A stretch of DNA of 64,000 nt. It comes from FEN-1099 sp964511015 (GTDB taxonomy: Bacteria; Lernaellota; Lernaellaia; Lernaellales; Lernaellaceae). The translations under genes were made by a program, and so were the position numbers. A model generated the notes under the pieces. That model was not told the DNA's origin and searched no databases. It worked only from the letters and a program-made list of their open reading frames with translations. Below, piece by piece: positions 1-8,036 of the stretch. The stretch is taken from the NCBI GenBank assembly GCA_964511015.1, contig CAZEDX010000014.1:1-64000 (forward strand), written 5' to 3'. Every line of letters begins with the position of its first letter. The stretch's first letter is position 1.

Positions 1-144
1 CAAGGAGGGAACAAACGCACCCCTACTCCTGACACAAAACTCTTGACGCTACCCCCGTCCGTTCGCCCCGGCGACCAGGCCGCAATTGACAGCCGGGGTG
101 GCAATTGTATAGCTATTCCATTCATCTACGCGATTGAGGCGGTC

Positions 145-1218
145 ATGCGCGGGTTTTGGCTTTGTTGTGGTCTGGTAGTCTTGTGCGTGGCGACACTGGT
201 GTTGGCCGCCGAGCTTCCTCCGTCTATCGAGCGAGTCGATGAAGGAGTGCCGGGTTACGACAATACGGCGATTGCTCTAGGCCGGGGCGGCGAAACCTAT
301 GTCGCCGCAATCAAGGGTAAAGAGGTATTGCTCTATACCTGTCGGCCGGGCCACGTTGCGGATCGGCGGCGCATCGCCGAAGTGGGCACTCACCCCACCA
401 TGGTGACGGACATCTTTGGCAACGTTCACTTGGCTTATCTCGATCCGCAGGAACACACCATCAACTACGTTACCAACCAGACCGGCAGTTGGTTGGGCAC
501 CACGGTCGAATCGAACATCGCCGATGTCGTGCCGTCGCTCACCATGGATGGCATGAACCAACCCCACCTGACGTTTGTAAGCAACGACATCAAGAAAACG
601 TTGCGTCATGCCGTTCGTATTGGTGAGGATTGGAAAAGCGAACCGGTGGAGACGCTCGGTGCGGTGTCCGGCAACGTGTCGCTGGCCGTCGATGTGCGCA
701 ACAAGATCCATCTCAGCTACTTCAATGGCGGTGAAAAGCTGCTGAAGTACGCCACGAACGCCGAAGGAATGTGGAAGAGTGTGGCGGTGATAAGCCCGCT
801 GGCGACCTACGGTCCGTGGTCGTCCCTGGCGGTCGACACGCGCGGCGCGCCGCATCTGGCCTATTTCGTAACCGACCCCGCGACCAATCGCGGCTTGTTG
901 ATGTATGCCACCAACGCTCCGGGACCGTGGGTGTACATGCAAGCCGATCTGGTCAGTGAAGTCCACCGCTCCATGGCGCTGGCGGTGGATCTGCAGGGCC
1001 GGGCGCATATCGCCTACTACGACGACAACAACCAGCAACTGCGTTATGCCGCCAACACCACGGGCGAATGGACGCATGCGGCAGTCGACAAGATTCGCGG
1101 CATGGGCTTGTGGCCGGCCATCACGTTAGACAGCACTGCCGGCGTGCATGTGTCCTACCTGGGCGAATCGTCGTTGTGGCACGCCAGCTTCACCCAAGGC
1201 TTCGGGTCGGTGCAGTAG
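145..1218 (+). CDS. exported beta-propeller-like repeat protein
   Basis: The chosen ATG at 145 has a GAGG ribosome site upstream and begins an ideal signal peptide (MRGFWLCC then a hydrophobic core ending near LAAE). The longer reading frame from TTG 43 would put 34 unlikely residues before it. The mature part has at least five repeats of about 45-60 residues with a recurring core of the type H-[LI]-[AS]-Y followed by L-x-Y-A-x-N and G-x-W, for example HLSYFNGGEKLLKYATNA. Such blades are typical of sialidase/propeller-like secreted proteins. No catalytic motif is recognised. It lies 59 bases upstream of an overlapping five-gene chain and may be co-transcribed with it. Function unknown; a binding or scaffold role is inference. 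Confidence 0.8.
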   Translation: MRGFWLCCGLVVLCVATLVLAAELPPSIERVDEGVPGYDNTAIALGRGGETYVAAIKGKEVLLYTCRPGHVADRRRIAEVGTHPTMVTDIFGNVHLAYLDPQEHTINYVTNQTGSWLGTTVESNIADVVPSLTMDGMNQPHLTFVSNDIKKTLRHAVRIGEDWKSEPVETLGAVSGNVSLAVDVRNKIHLSYFNGGEKLLKYATNAEGMWKSVAVISPLATYGPWSSLAVDTRGAPHLAYFVTDPATNRGLLMYATNAPGPWVYMQADLVSEVHRSMALAVDLQGRAHIAYYDDNNQQLRYAANTTGEWTHAAVDKIRGMGLWPAITLDSTAGVHVSYLGESSLWHASFTQGFGSVQ

Positions 1219-1277
1219 CGGCTGACAGCTTGCCGCCCGAATTTGTCATTCGCCGCGGTTCAGACTACACTCCGGCC

Positions 1278-2768
1278 ATGCGTCGCCTCATCGTAGTGAT
1301 CTTGTTTTTGCTGGTCGCCGTGGCCGGCCTGGTTGCGGCTGCCGAAGACATGCTTTCGCTGTACAAAAAAGCGTTGGCGGATTTCTACGCCGGAAGGTAC
1401 GAAGACGCGGAAACGGTGTTTTTGAACGTGTACCGCGCCAAGCCCGACGCCCCCTACGCGCCGGACGCGGTGTTTAAAGCCGGCGAATGCGCGTTCCGCA
1501 TGGAACACTACGCGGCGGCCGCGGCGCATTTCGAGTACTACTTGCGCGCTTATCCGTTGGGAACCTCGGCCTTCGAAGCGCGGTTGCGGCTCGAACAGGC
1601 GCGGTCGCATACCCGCGAGCGTCTGCCGCTGCCGGCCATCCAGGCCCAGTGGGGACGCGTACTGGCGGTCTGGTACGATGCTTTTCCCGCAACCGACCGC
1701 GAAGGCGTGCAGCGCGCGATGAACGGTCTGGCTCGGCTGGGCTACAACACGGTGGTTGTTACCGCCTACCGTTTGCCGAGCGCGGGCAACCACCGTTTTC
1801 TGGAGGCCAATGCGCCGGCCATGGGGGCGTTGTTTGCCTCGGAGGCCGCCCCGTTGTGCGCCGACGTCATGGCCGACCTGGTGGTCGCCGCGCACAAGGC
1901 GGGTTTGAAACTGGTGGCCGCATTGCCGACGCGAGCGGCGGTCGCCGGCGCCAAACCGGAAACTCTCGACAAGCGTTGGAATGTGCGCGCGCGAGTGATT
2001 GAACCCGACACCGCGCATCTGGATCTCTTTCAGGACGACAACGTCAATCGTCTGGTGGCGTTGGCCCGTGATCTGGCGCTGCAAGGCGTCGACGCCATCT
2101 GGCTGGATCGCGATCTCGGCTACGCGCCGAACGAGGGGCTGGCCGACGTTGTCCTGGCCGAAGCCAAGCGCCGGTTGGGCCGGGAAATCGACCCCGCCGT
2201 GGCGTTGGCGGATCTGGTCGTCAGTCAAAACGGCCAGGCGCTGAGCGGCGGAAGGCGCGAGGACTACGCGGCCATGTGCGAGATTCGTGCCGACCGGGTA
2301 ACCCACGTGGTCGATTCGATCGGCCGCGCCATCAAAGGCGTGCATCCTTCTTGCCGCCTTGGCCTGATTCTGCCGACTGCCGCCTCGATCGACCCGATCG
2401 CTGGGTTGCGTGACACCAGCGTGGATGTCGATGCCTTGGCCCGTCTGCCCTACGATCATTTGATTGCCTGGGCCGACTGGCGGGCGTGGCGGCTGGCCAA
2501 CGGCCTGACCGGGCAACAGGCGTACGAGTCGATGAAGAAGCTGGCGGTCGGGTTGAACCGACTGGCCGGCGCAAACGAACGGGCGGTCGTAGGCATTCAG
2601 GCGATGACACCCGGTGGCGAACGCCTGTTGCCCGATTGGGAGCTGTCGGCAGGATTGACGGCACTGCAGTCTGCCGGGCCGTGCGGCATAGTGTTGTTTC
2701 CGGACGCGCCGGATCAGCCGGTCAGCAAGGTGATCGAACCGGTCCAAGAACCGACGGGGTCGCTGTGA
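1278..2768 (+). CDS. exported TPR protein with glycosidase-like TIM-barrel domain
   Basis: The ATG at 1278 starts a signal peptide (MRRLIVVILFLLVAVAGLVAAA). Residues about 25-110 form two or three TPR-like helix pairs (LYKKALADFYAGRYEDAETVF), like tol-pal/BamD-type repeats. The rest (about 130-480) reads as a TIM barrel, with LARLGYNTVVVTAYR, HKAGLKLVAALPTR, GVDAIWLDRDLGY and CRLGLILPTA. This layout resembles the C-terminal hydrolase domain of PgaB (GH153) and the GHL10-like glycosidases. A polysaccharide-processing role is inferred from fold only; catalytic acids cannot be assigned. The stop overlaps the GTG of the next gene (GTGA), indicating translational coupling. Confidence 0.7.
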   Translation: MRRLIVVILFLLVAVAGLVAAAEDMLSLYKKALADFYAGRYEDAETVFLNVYRAKPDAPYAPDAVFKAGECAFRMEHYAAAAAHFEYYLRAYPLGTSAFEARLRLEQARSHTRERLPLPAIQAQWGRVLAVWYDAFPATDREGVQRAMNGLARLGYNTVVVTAYRLPSAGNHRFLEANAPAMGALFASEAAPLCADVMADLVVAAHKAGLKLVAALPTRAAVAGAKPETLDKRWNVRARVIEPDTAHLDLFQDDNVNRLVALARDLALQGVDAIWLDRDLGYAPNEGLADVVLAEAKRRLGREIDPAVALADLVVSQNGQALSGGRREDYAAMCEIRADRVTHVVDSIGRAIKGVHPSCRLGLILPTAASIDPIAGLRDTSVDVDALARLPYDHLIAWADWRAWRLANGLTGQQAYESMKKLAVGLNRLAGANERAVVGIQAMTPGGERLLPDWELSAGLTALQSAGPCGIVLFPDAPDQPVSKVIEPVQEPTGSL

Positions 2769-3991
2769 ACAAGATACGTTGTATATCCTGGATATTGGTT
2801 GTGGTGATGATCGTTATCGCGGGTGTCGGCTGCGCCAAGCCGGACAAGGCACAGGCACCGACGGTCACCATGGTATTTTCCAACGACGGCCGCGGTGAAC
2901 TGACGCATTGCGAATGCGAAGGCGGCGCCGCCGGCGGCCTGGCGCGGCGAGTAGGCTATCTGAACCGCTTACGCAGCAGCGAACGCCCCGACAGGATCGT
3001 GGCGTTGGAAGCGGGTGACTTTCTTTTTGCCTTGTGGCCGGAAACCGAGACCGAGAAGCAGACCGAAAAAGCCCGGGCGATGTTGATCGCGGACGGTTAC
3101 GCGCGCGCGGGCTACGACGCGGTGTTGTTCGGCACGCGCGACTACGCTTTGGGCATCGATGTGGCGCGGGAAGTGGCCGCTAAGATGAACACGACAGTGC
3201 TCGGGGCCAATGTGAACGACGGCCGCACCGGCCAACCCGTGTGGCCGGCCAGCAAGATCATCCAGCGCGCCGGCGTGCGTATCGGCGTGCTCGGGCTGGT
3301 GACCGCCAAACGGGACGGCCTGCCGCCCGGTGTGGCGTGGCCGGCCGAACTGGTGGTGGAAAACCCGTTGGCCGCGGCGCAACGGCTGATTCCGGCTTTG
3401 CGCAAACAGTGCGACGTGTTGGTGTTGTTGGCCAACCTGGATCGGGATGAGCTGGAAACGCTATTGAAGGAAACGTCGGGCGTCGATTTCGTGGTCAAGA
3501 GCCGCGAGGCCAAGATCGTCACCACGCAGGTCGATCGGCTGGATCGCGTGCCCGTGCTCGGTCTGTTCGAGTTGGGGCGCTACGTGGGCCGCGTCGATCT
3601 GACCGTCGTCGAGCCGGGCAAAGGCTACGACGATCTGGAAGAACAGAAGATCCTACGCCGCAAGATCGAACGCTACCGCTCCTACGTCGACGCCATCACC
3701 CAGAAGGCGGGTGGCGCCCGGCAAGTGGAGAAGTTTTACGCCGGCGATCAAGCCACGCTCGAGCGCTATCGCCGCTATCGGGAAAGTGTCGAACGCTGGG
3801 AGCGCGAACTGGCGGAATCGAAACCGCGCGGCAATCGGTTTGCCTACGAGCTGATCGAACTCGACAGTCAGGTGCCGGTCGTCCGCGAACTGGAACAGGC
3901 GGTGACCGCGTTTGAAACCGCGCATGGCACCGCGGAGTCGCTCCGGCAGGCTCAGTTCCGCCGGCATCCGCCCCCGTCGCCGCAGGGGTAA
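2765..3991 (+). CDS. 5'-nucleotidase/metallophosphatase-like lipoprotein, metal site degenerate
   Basis: GTG start overlapping the preceding stop. The N terminus is a lipoprotein signal (IVIAGVGC, lipobox cysteine near residue 20). The next 230 residues follow the UshA-type metallophosphatase order: a first strand FSNDGRGEL, then CEC followed by GGLARR, then ALEAGDFLF, FGTRDYALG and VRIGVLGLV. In active enzymes the first motif is D-x-H and the third is GNH[DE]; here these read NDGRG and GTRD, so key metal ligands are missing. The C-x-C plus GGLARR signature is known in a subset of deltaproteobacterial relatives. The C-terminal 120 residues are charged and helical. Probably a periplasm-facing binding protein partner of the ABC genes downstream (inference). 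Confidence 0.7.
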   Translation: MNKIRCISWILVVVMIVIAGVGCAKPDKAQAPTVTMVFSNDGRGELTHCECEGGAAGGLARRVGYLNRLRSSERPDRIVALEAGDFLFALWPETETEKQTEKARAMLIADGYARAGYDAVLFGTRDYALGIDVAREVAAKMNTTVLGANVNDGRTGQPVWPASKIIQRAGVRIGVLGLVTAKRDGLPPGVAWPAELVVENPLAAAQRLIPALRKQCDVLVLLANLDRDELETLLKETSGVDFVVKSREAKIVTTQVDRLDRVPVLGLFELGRYVGRVDLTVVEPGKGYDDLEEQKILRRKIERYRSYVDAITQKAGGARQVEKFYAGDQATLERYRRYRESVERWERELAESKPRGNRFAYELIELDSQVPVVRELEQAVTAFETAHGTAESLRQAQFRRHPPPSPQG

Positions 3992-3993
3992 CC

Positions 3994-4584
3994 ATGGAAC
4001 TGGCGGGTTGGCTCACCGAAAACCGGCGTCGAGCGACCATCGCACTGGTACTGTTTGTGCTGGCCGGTGTGCCGTTGTACGTCGCCTTCAAAGCGAAAAG
4101 CTGGGCCACCGGTCCGCGGTTGCTGGCGGTCGGTTCCAGCGCTCCGACCCTGCAGGGTCCGACCATGGCCGGCGATCGCATCGATACCAGCCTCTATGGC
4201 GGACGCGTGTTGGTGTACGTCTTCGTCGACCCGATGTTGGAATCGGCCAGTCGCCTGGGCCAGGCAGTGCAGGTGTGGAACCAACGTTGGGCTGACAATC
4301 GCGCCGTGGTATTTCCCGTGCTGATGGGCGACGACACCGAACGCCAAAGACAATGGGTCGCCCGCTTCGGCTTGAATCCGAACCGGATCGTGATCGACCG
4401 GCAAGGAACTCGCGCGGAGCTGTTTCGGGTGTTTCAGGCGCCGACGGTCTACGTGGTCGACGGGCAGGGGCGGGTTCGCTATGCCGCGGCCAAGATCATC
4501 GGCTCGGAAGACCCTGAGCTGAATGCCATCGTCACCAAATACCTGCCGGCGCCGACCCGGCGGTTCAAACGGACGCCGCCATGA
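3994..4584 (+). CDS. membrane-anchored redoxin-like protein without cysteines
   Basis: Starts two bases after the previous stop and overlaps the ABC ATPase start by four bases (ATGA). One N-terminal transmembrane helix (about residues 14-31, ATIALVLFVLAGVPLYVAF) anchors a thioredoxin-fold domain of the AhpC/TSA-redoxin type: VGSSAPTLQGPTMAGDRID, then VLVYVFVDPMLES, a G-x-x-x-N-R-I-V strand and APTVYVVDGQGRVRY with the cis-proline position. The position that normally holds the redox-active Cys reads VDPMLES, and the whole protein contains no cysteine, so it cannot act as a thiol redox enzyme. Likely a structural or binding relative within this transporter operon. Confidence 0.7.
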   Translation: MELAGWLTENRRRATIALVLFVLAGVPLYVAFKAKSWATGPRLLAVGSSAPTLQGPTMAGDRIDTSLYGGRVLVYVFVDPMLESASRLGQAVQVWNQRWADNRAVVFPVLMGDDTERQRQWVARFGLNPNRIVIDRQGTRAELFRVFQAPTVYVVDGQGRVRYAAAKIIGSEDPELNAIVTKYLPAPTRRFKRTPP

Positions 4585-5504
4585 GCGAAGCATTGGTCGA
4601 ACTACGTGGCGTGACCAAGACCTTCCGCACGCGACGAAACCGCGTGATGGCGTTGCGTGACGCTACCTTCACCGTGCGTCGCGGGGACGTATTCGGCCTG
4701 CTTGGCGCCAACGGTGCCGGCAAGACAACCGCTTTGCGCTGTACGCTCGGCCTGACCCGTATCGACGGCGGGGAACTGCGCGTCTTTGGCCGTGTGCTGA
4801 CCGACCGGCGCCATCTGTTTTCCCGGGCTACCCATTTGCCCGAGGAACCCCAAATGTTCCTGGGTGCCACTGGGCGCGAAACGTTAGCTTACCATGGCCG
4901 GTTGTGCGGCATCGAGTCGCGTGTGCTGGCTCGCCGGATCGACGAGACTTTGGCCACTCTTGGCTTGACGGAAGCCGCCGACCGGCCGGTCAGCGGTTAC
5001 AGCAAGGGGATGAAACAGCGTTTGGGAGTGGCGGCGGCGTTGTTGCCGGAGCCGGAGATCATCTTTCTTGACGAACCGACACGCGGACTGGACCCCATTG
5101 GCCGGCGACAAGTTCGCGATTTGTTGGCGGGTTTGGCCGCACGCGGGGTCACCCTGTTCCTCAACAGCCACCTTTTGGGTGAAGTCGAACGTTTGTGCAA
5201 CCGCGTGGCGATTCTAGTGCGCGGCGAAGTGCGCGCCGAGGGCAGCTTGGCTGATCTGCTGACCGCGAAAGCAGGACTCTTCGTTCGTTTTGCCCTACCT
5301 GAGGGTGTCGACACCGCCATGTTTGCCGGCGCAGAGCGGGCAGAAGGCGGTTTGTGGAAAATAGCCGTCGCCGACACAGCGGCACTGGCCGACCTGGCAG
5401 GTCGCATCGCGGTGGCGGGCGGTCACGTAGTGGCTGCCCAGGGAGAGCGTATCGATCTGGAAGACTTCTTCATGCAGGTTGTTGGGGTGGAGGAGGAGAA
5501 ATGA
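4581..5504 (+). CDS. ABC transporter ATP-binding protein
   Basis: Complete cytoplasmic ABC ATPase of 307 residues. Walker A GANGAGKTT (about residue 40), signature YSKGMKQRLG, Walker B IIFLDEPTRGLDP and switch His in LNSHLLGE are all intact. The C-terminal 80 residues form the extra domain typical of CcmA/NatA/NosF-type exporters, as does the YSKGMKQR variant of the signature. ATGA overlaps on both sides couple it to the redoxin-like gene and to the permease. The set of ABC ATPase, permease, thioredoxin-fold protein and periplasmic partner recalls nosDFYL-like or bacteriocin-export operons. Substrate unknown. Confidence 0.92.
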   Translation: MSEALVELRGVTKTFRTRRNRVMALRDATFTVRRGDVFGLLGANGAGKTTALRCTLGLTRIDGGELRVFGRVLTDRRHLFSRATHLPEEPQMFLGATGRETLAYHGRLCGIESRVLARRIDETLATLGLTEAADRPVSGYSKGMKQRLGVAAALLPEPEIIFLDEPTRGLDPIGRRQVRDLLAGLAARGVTLFLNSHLLGEVERLCNRVAILVRGEVRAEGSLADLLTAKAGLFVRFALPEGVDTAMFAGAERAEGGLWKIAVADTAALADLAGRIAVAGGHVVAAQGERIDLEDFFMQVVGVEEEK

Positions 5505-6253
5505 AGATTCTCGCCGTCACCCGCTTCACTTTGCTGCGCCTTTGGCGGACGCACTATTGGTTGGCCGCCGCTATGTTGTTCCTGTTGGTGTTCGGCGTTC
5601 AATGGCTCGGCGGCGATGGCACGGATATGTCGCTCGGTCTTTCGAACCTCATGGGCAGGACCATTGTTTGGCTAAGCGCTATTTGGTTGGGCATTTCACT
5701 GGTTCATGCTGACCGGTCGGATGGTACCTTACGCAGCACACTCACTCGGCCGATCTCACTGGCCGAGATTTTAATCGGCAAGCTCTTGGGTGGCCTGATC
5801 TACCTGACCGTTCTGGCGGTAGGGCTGACCTTGGCGATCCTGCTAGGGGCGATGGTCGGCAATGCCCCCTTGCGGGCAGCCTGCGTTCTCTATCAGGTCC
5901 ATTTGTTGCCGATTCACCTGACCGTCATGGCGCTGGCGATGTTGTTGTCTTTGGTCATGCCCCGGTTTGCCGCCGGATTACTGGTTCTCTCGGCCTGGGA
6001 TGACTGGTTGCTCGACAAATTCACTTTGATGGCGTCCAAACTTACCCCCTTGATCGCCGACGCCCTGATAGTGGTGGTGCGGGTTGTATACACGGTGCTG
6101 CCGCCCACCTCACGCTTCTATATCAGGTACGAGGACTTCGCTTACAAAGACCTTCCGACACTCACTTATATGCTTCTATTGCCATACTCGGTACACTACG
6201 CGATTGCGGCCTGTTTGCTCGGCGCCTGGGCTTTGCGACGGCAGGAACTGTAG
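5501..6253 (+). CDS. ABC-2 type transporter permease
   Basis: 250 residues starting at ATG 5501, overlapping the ATPase stop, with a strong GGAGGAG site. About six transmembrane helices (for example WLAAAMLFLLVFGVQWL, GGLIYLTVLAVGLTLAILLGA, YAIAACLLGAWAL). The loop HADRSDGTLRSTLTRPISLAEILIGK is the conserved cytoplasmic segment of ABC-2/NosY/NatB-type permeases. It pairs with the ATPase at 4581-5504. Direction and substrate of transport are not evident. Confidence 0.88.
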   Translation: MKILAVTRFTLLRLWRTHYWLAAAMLFLLVFGVQWLGGDGTDMSLGLSNLMGRTIVWLSAIWLGISLVHADRSDGTLRSTLTRPISLAEILIGKLLGGLIYLTVLAVGLTLAILLGAMVGNAPLRAACVLYQVHLLPIHLTVMALAMLLSLVMPRFAAGLLVLSAWDDWLLDKFTLMASKLTPLIADALIVVVRVVYTVLPPTSRFYIRYEDFAYKDLPTLTYMLLLPYSVHYAIAACLLGAWALRRQEL

Positions 6254-6378
6254 TCCGCGACCGACAAGCACTTTCTGGCCTGGAATGCCATTTTTTGGCC
6301 CGGCCGAGTAAGTTCGGTCTGGAATATTCCAGTACAATATCAAGTGAATTCAATGACTTATGGAAAGTCGAACAGGCC

Positions 6379-6407
6379 TTGACATGCCATGTGGACAACG
6401 TTACCTT
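6379..6407 (+). promoter_or_regulatory. sigma70-type promoter for the lytic transglycosylase
   Basis: Perfect -35 TTGACA (6379-6384), 17-base spacer, then TACCTT (6402-6407) as a weak -10. It lies 37 bases before the ATG at 6444, and the 190-base gap between 6254 and 6443 holds no gene. Confidence 0.4.
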
Positions 6408-6443
6408 TTACACCTGTTTTTGTACTGAATTGCATTGCCGAGG

Positions 6444-7061
6444 ATGATGAATTCCGGACGACTGAAATGGGCCGTTGGCCCGCTGATGGCTGCTTTGATC
6501 TGGGTGGCGGTGTCTGCCGCTGACCTGGGCACACCTCAGGTGCCCAACTCCCCGGATACCTTGCTGCGTTATACCAACCTCCCGCCGGACGGGCGTGAAG
6601 CCTTGCTGGTGGAGGAAAGTCGCCAAGAGGCAGCCGAAAAAGCGGCCCGCCGCGCGACCTTTACCCACGAGGAATTGAAGCAGATTCTTAGTGACGTCGC
6701 ATTGCGCTATGGGCTCGAACCTGAGCTGTTGTGCGCAATCGCTTGGACCGAGTCGCGGTTCCGGCCTTACGTGTCAAGTAACATGGGTGCGCAGGGGCTG
6801 ATGCAGCTGATGCCGGCAACCGGGCGCAAGTTTGGCGTGCGTAACTTGATGAATCCTTGGGAAAATGCGGAAGGCGGCGCTCGCCTCCTCCGCTGGCTGA
6901 TGGATGAATACGACAACAACCTGACGCTCGCCCTGGCCGCCTACAATGCCGGGTCCGGCGCCGTCCGCAAAGGCGGATCGGTACCGCCTATTCTTCAGAC
7001 GCGGAGCTTTGTCGCCTCCGTGCTGAATACTCGGGAGCGTTTTCGCCGACAAGGACCATGA
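6444..7061 (+). CDS. lytic transglycosylase (SLT/Slt70 catalytic domain)
   Basis: Cleaves the MurNAc-GlcNAc bond of peptidoglycan in the periplasm. The first of two adjacent ATGs (6444) is chosen; a TTG at 6435 is possible. An N-terminal hydrophobic stretch (VGPLMAALIWVAVSAA) is a signal peptide or anchor. The catalytic domain has the family signature: ALRYGLEPELLCAIAWTESRF, with catalytic Glu near residue 103, then MGAQGLMQLMPAT and LALAAYNAGSGAV. Full length for a minimal SLT protein. It overlaps pgsA by four bases. Confidence 0.92.
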   Translation: MMNSGRLKWAVGPLMAALIWVAVSAADLGTPQVPNSPDTLLRYTNLPPDGREALLVEESRQEAAEKAARRATFTHEELKQILSDVALRYGLEPELLCAIAWTESRFRPYVSSNMGAQGLMQLMPATGRKFGVRNLMNPWENAEGGARLLRWLMDEYDNNLTLALAAYNAGSGAVRKGGSVPPILQTRSFVASVLNTRERFRRQGP

Positions 7062-7672
7062 AACGCAAAGATTTTTTGACGGCGCCGAATCTGGTGTCGC
7101 TCTTTCGTCTTGGAATGGCGCCACTTTGTTTTCTGTTCCTCTATCTTGAGAAATACGTAAATGTTGATGGTCACACCCGTGTGTACGGGGTGTTGGCAGC
7201 GTCGGTGTTTCTGATAGCGGCCCTATCCGACATTCTGGATGGGTACCTGGCCCGCAAAACAGGTCAGATCACCGACCTGGGCAAGTTCCTCGACCCATTG
7301 GCGGACAAGGTCATGGTCACCACCGCTCTGATCATGCTGGTCGGCCTCAATCGTTGTCCGGCGTGGATTGCGTTGGTGATTATACTGCGCGAGATCATCA
7401 TCACCGGTCTACGTGGCATCGCCTCCAGTGGGGGAGAAGTCATCGCCGCCAGCCAGTTGGGCAAGCGCAAAACGGTGTTTCAGAGCGTTGCACTAGTCGC
7501 GTTGTTGTTGCACTACGACTTCAACTTCGGTTGGGTCTTCGGCCTGACCAATAAACTTTTGTTCATTAATACACATGTGCTTGGAACAATCGTGCTCTAC
7601 ATCGCCGCGTTCTACACGTTGTGGAGCGGCTACGACTACCTTGCCAAGTTCGTTCGCCAAGCCGACGCCTAG
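7058..7672 (+). CDS. pgsA: CDP-diacylglycerol--glycerol-3-phosphate 3-phosphatidyltransferase
   Basis: Makes phosphatidylglycerol phosphate in the inner membrane, the committed step to phosphatidylglycerol and cardiolipin. The CDP-alcohol phosphotransferase signature is complete: DILDGYLARKTGQITDLGKF continuing to LDPLADK, with all Asp residues of the D-G-x2-A-R-x8-G-x3-D-x3-D pattern. N-terminal TAPNLVSLFRL and four to five transmembrane helices match PgsA in order and length (204 residues). The start overlaps the transglycosylase stop. Confidence 0.95.
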   Translation: MKRKDFLTAPNLVSLFRLGMAPLCFLFLYLEKYVNVDGHTRVYGVLAASVFLIAALSDILDGYLARKTGQITDLGKFLDPLADKVMVTTALIMLVGLNRCPAWIALVIILREIIITGLRGIASSGGEVIAASQLGKRKTVFQSVALVALLLHYDFNFGWVFGLTNKLLFINTHVLGTIVLYIAAFYTLWSGYDYLAKFVRQADA

Positions 7673-8036
7673 GCAGCATTACTTCAATCCTCGACGGTTT
7701 TCACAGCTAGACCGCGCACTTGCCGCCGGTCGTAGGTCGTCATAGGGCTTATTGTTTTTCGCCTAGCCCTGCCATCGGCTCGAGTTCCACTAAAGGGGGG
7801 CTTCGAAATGGCCGATGCAAGGTCCAAAGGCAAAGGTCTGTCTGATAAAAACTTATGAGGTCTGTGGGCGGTGCAGGGTTATCATGCACTATTCTACGGT
7901 TGTTTTTGGCGATGTTGGTTTTCGGATTCGGCGTATCAATGTTGAGGTGTACCGGTTAGCAAACTGCGAGTAGTCCGGAAGCGTTCGGCGACCCACCGGG
8001 CGTATCCGGCATGACCGATTCCAGGAGCACGGAGCC
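7673..8036. other. intergenic, no gene seen
   Basis: 364 bases between pgsA and the diguanylate cyclase. Only a 16-codon ATG frame without a ribosome site at about 7808 was seen. I looked for a c-di-GMP riboswitch core and found none. Probably leader/promoter sequence for the downstream gene. Confidence 0.4.
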
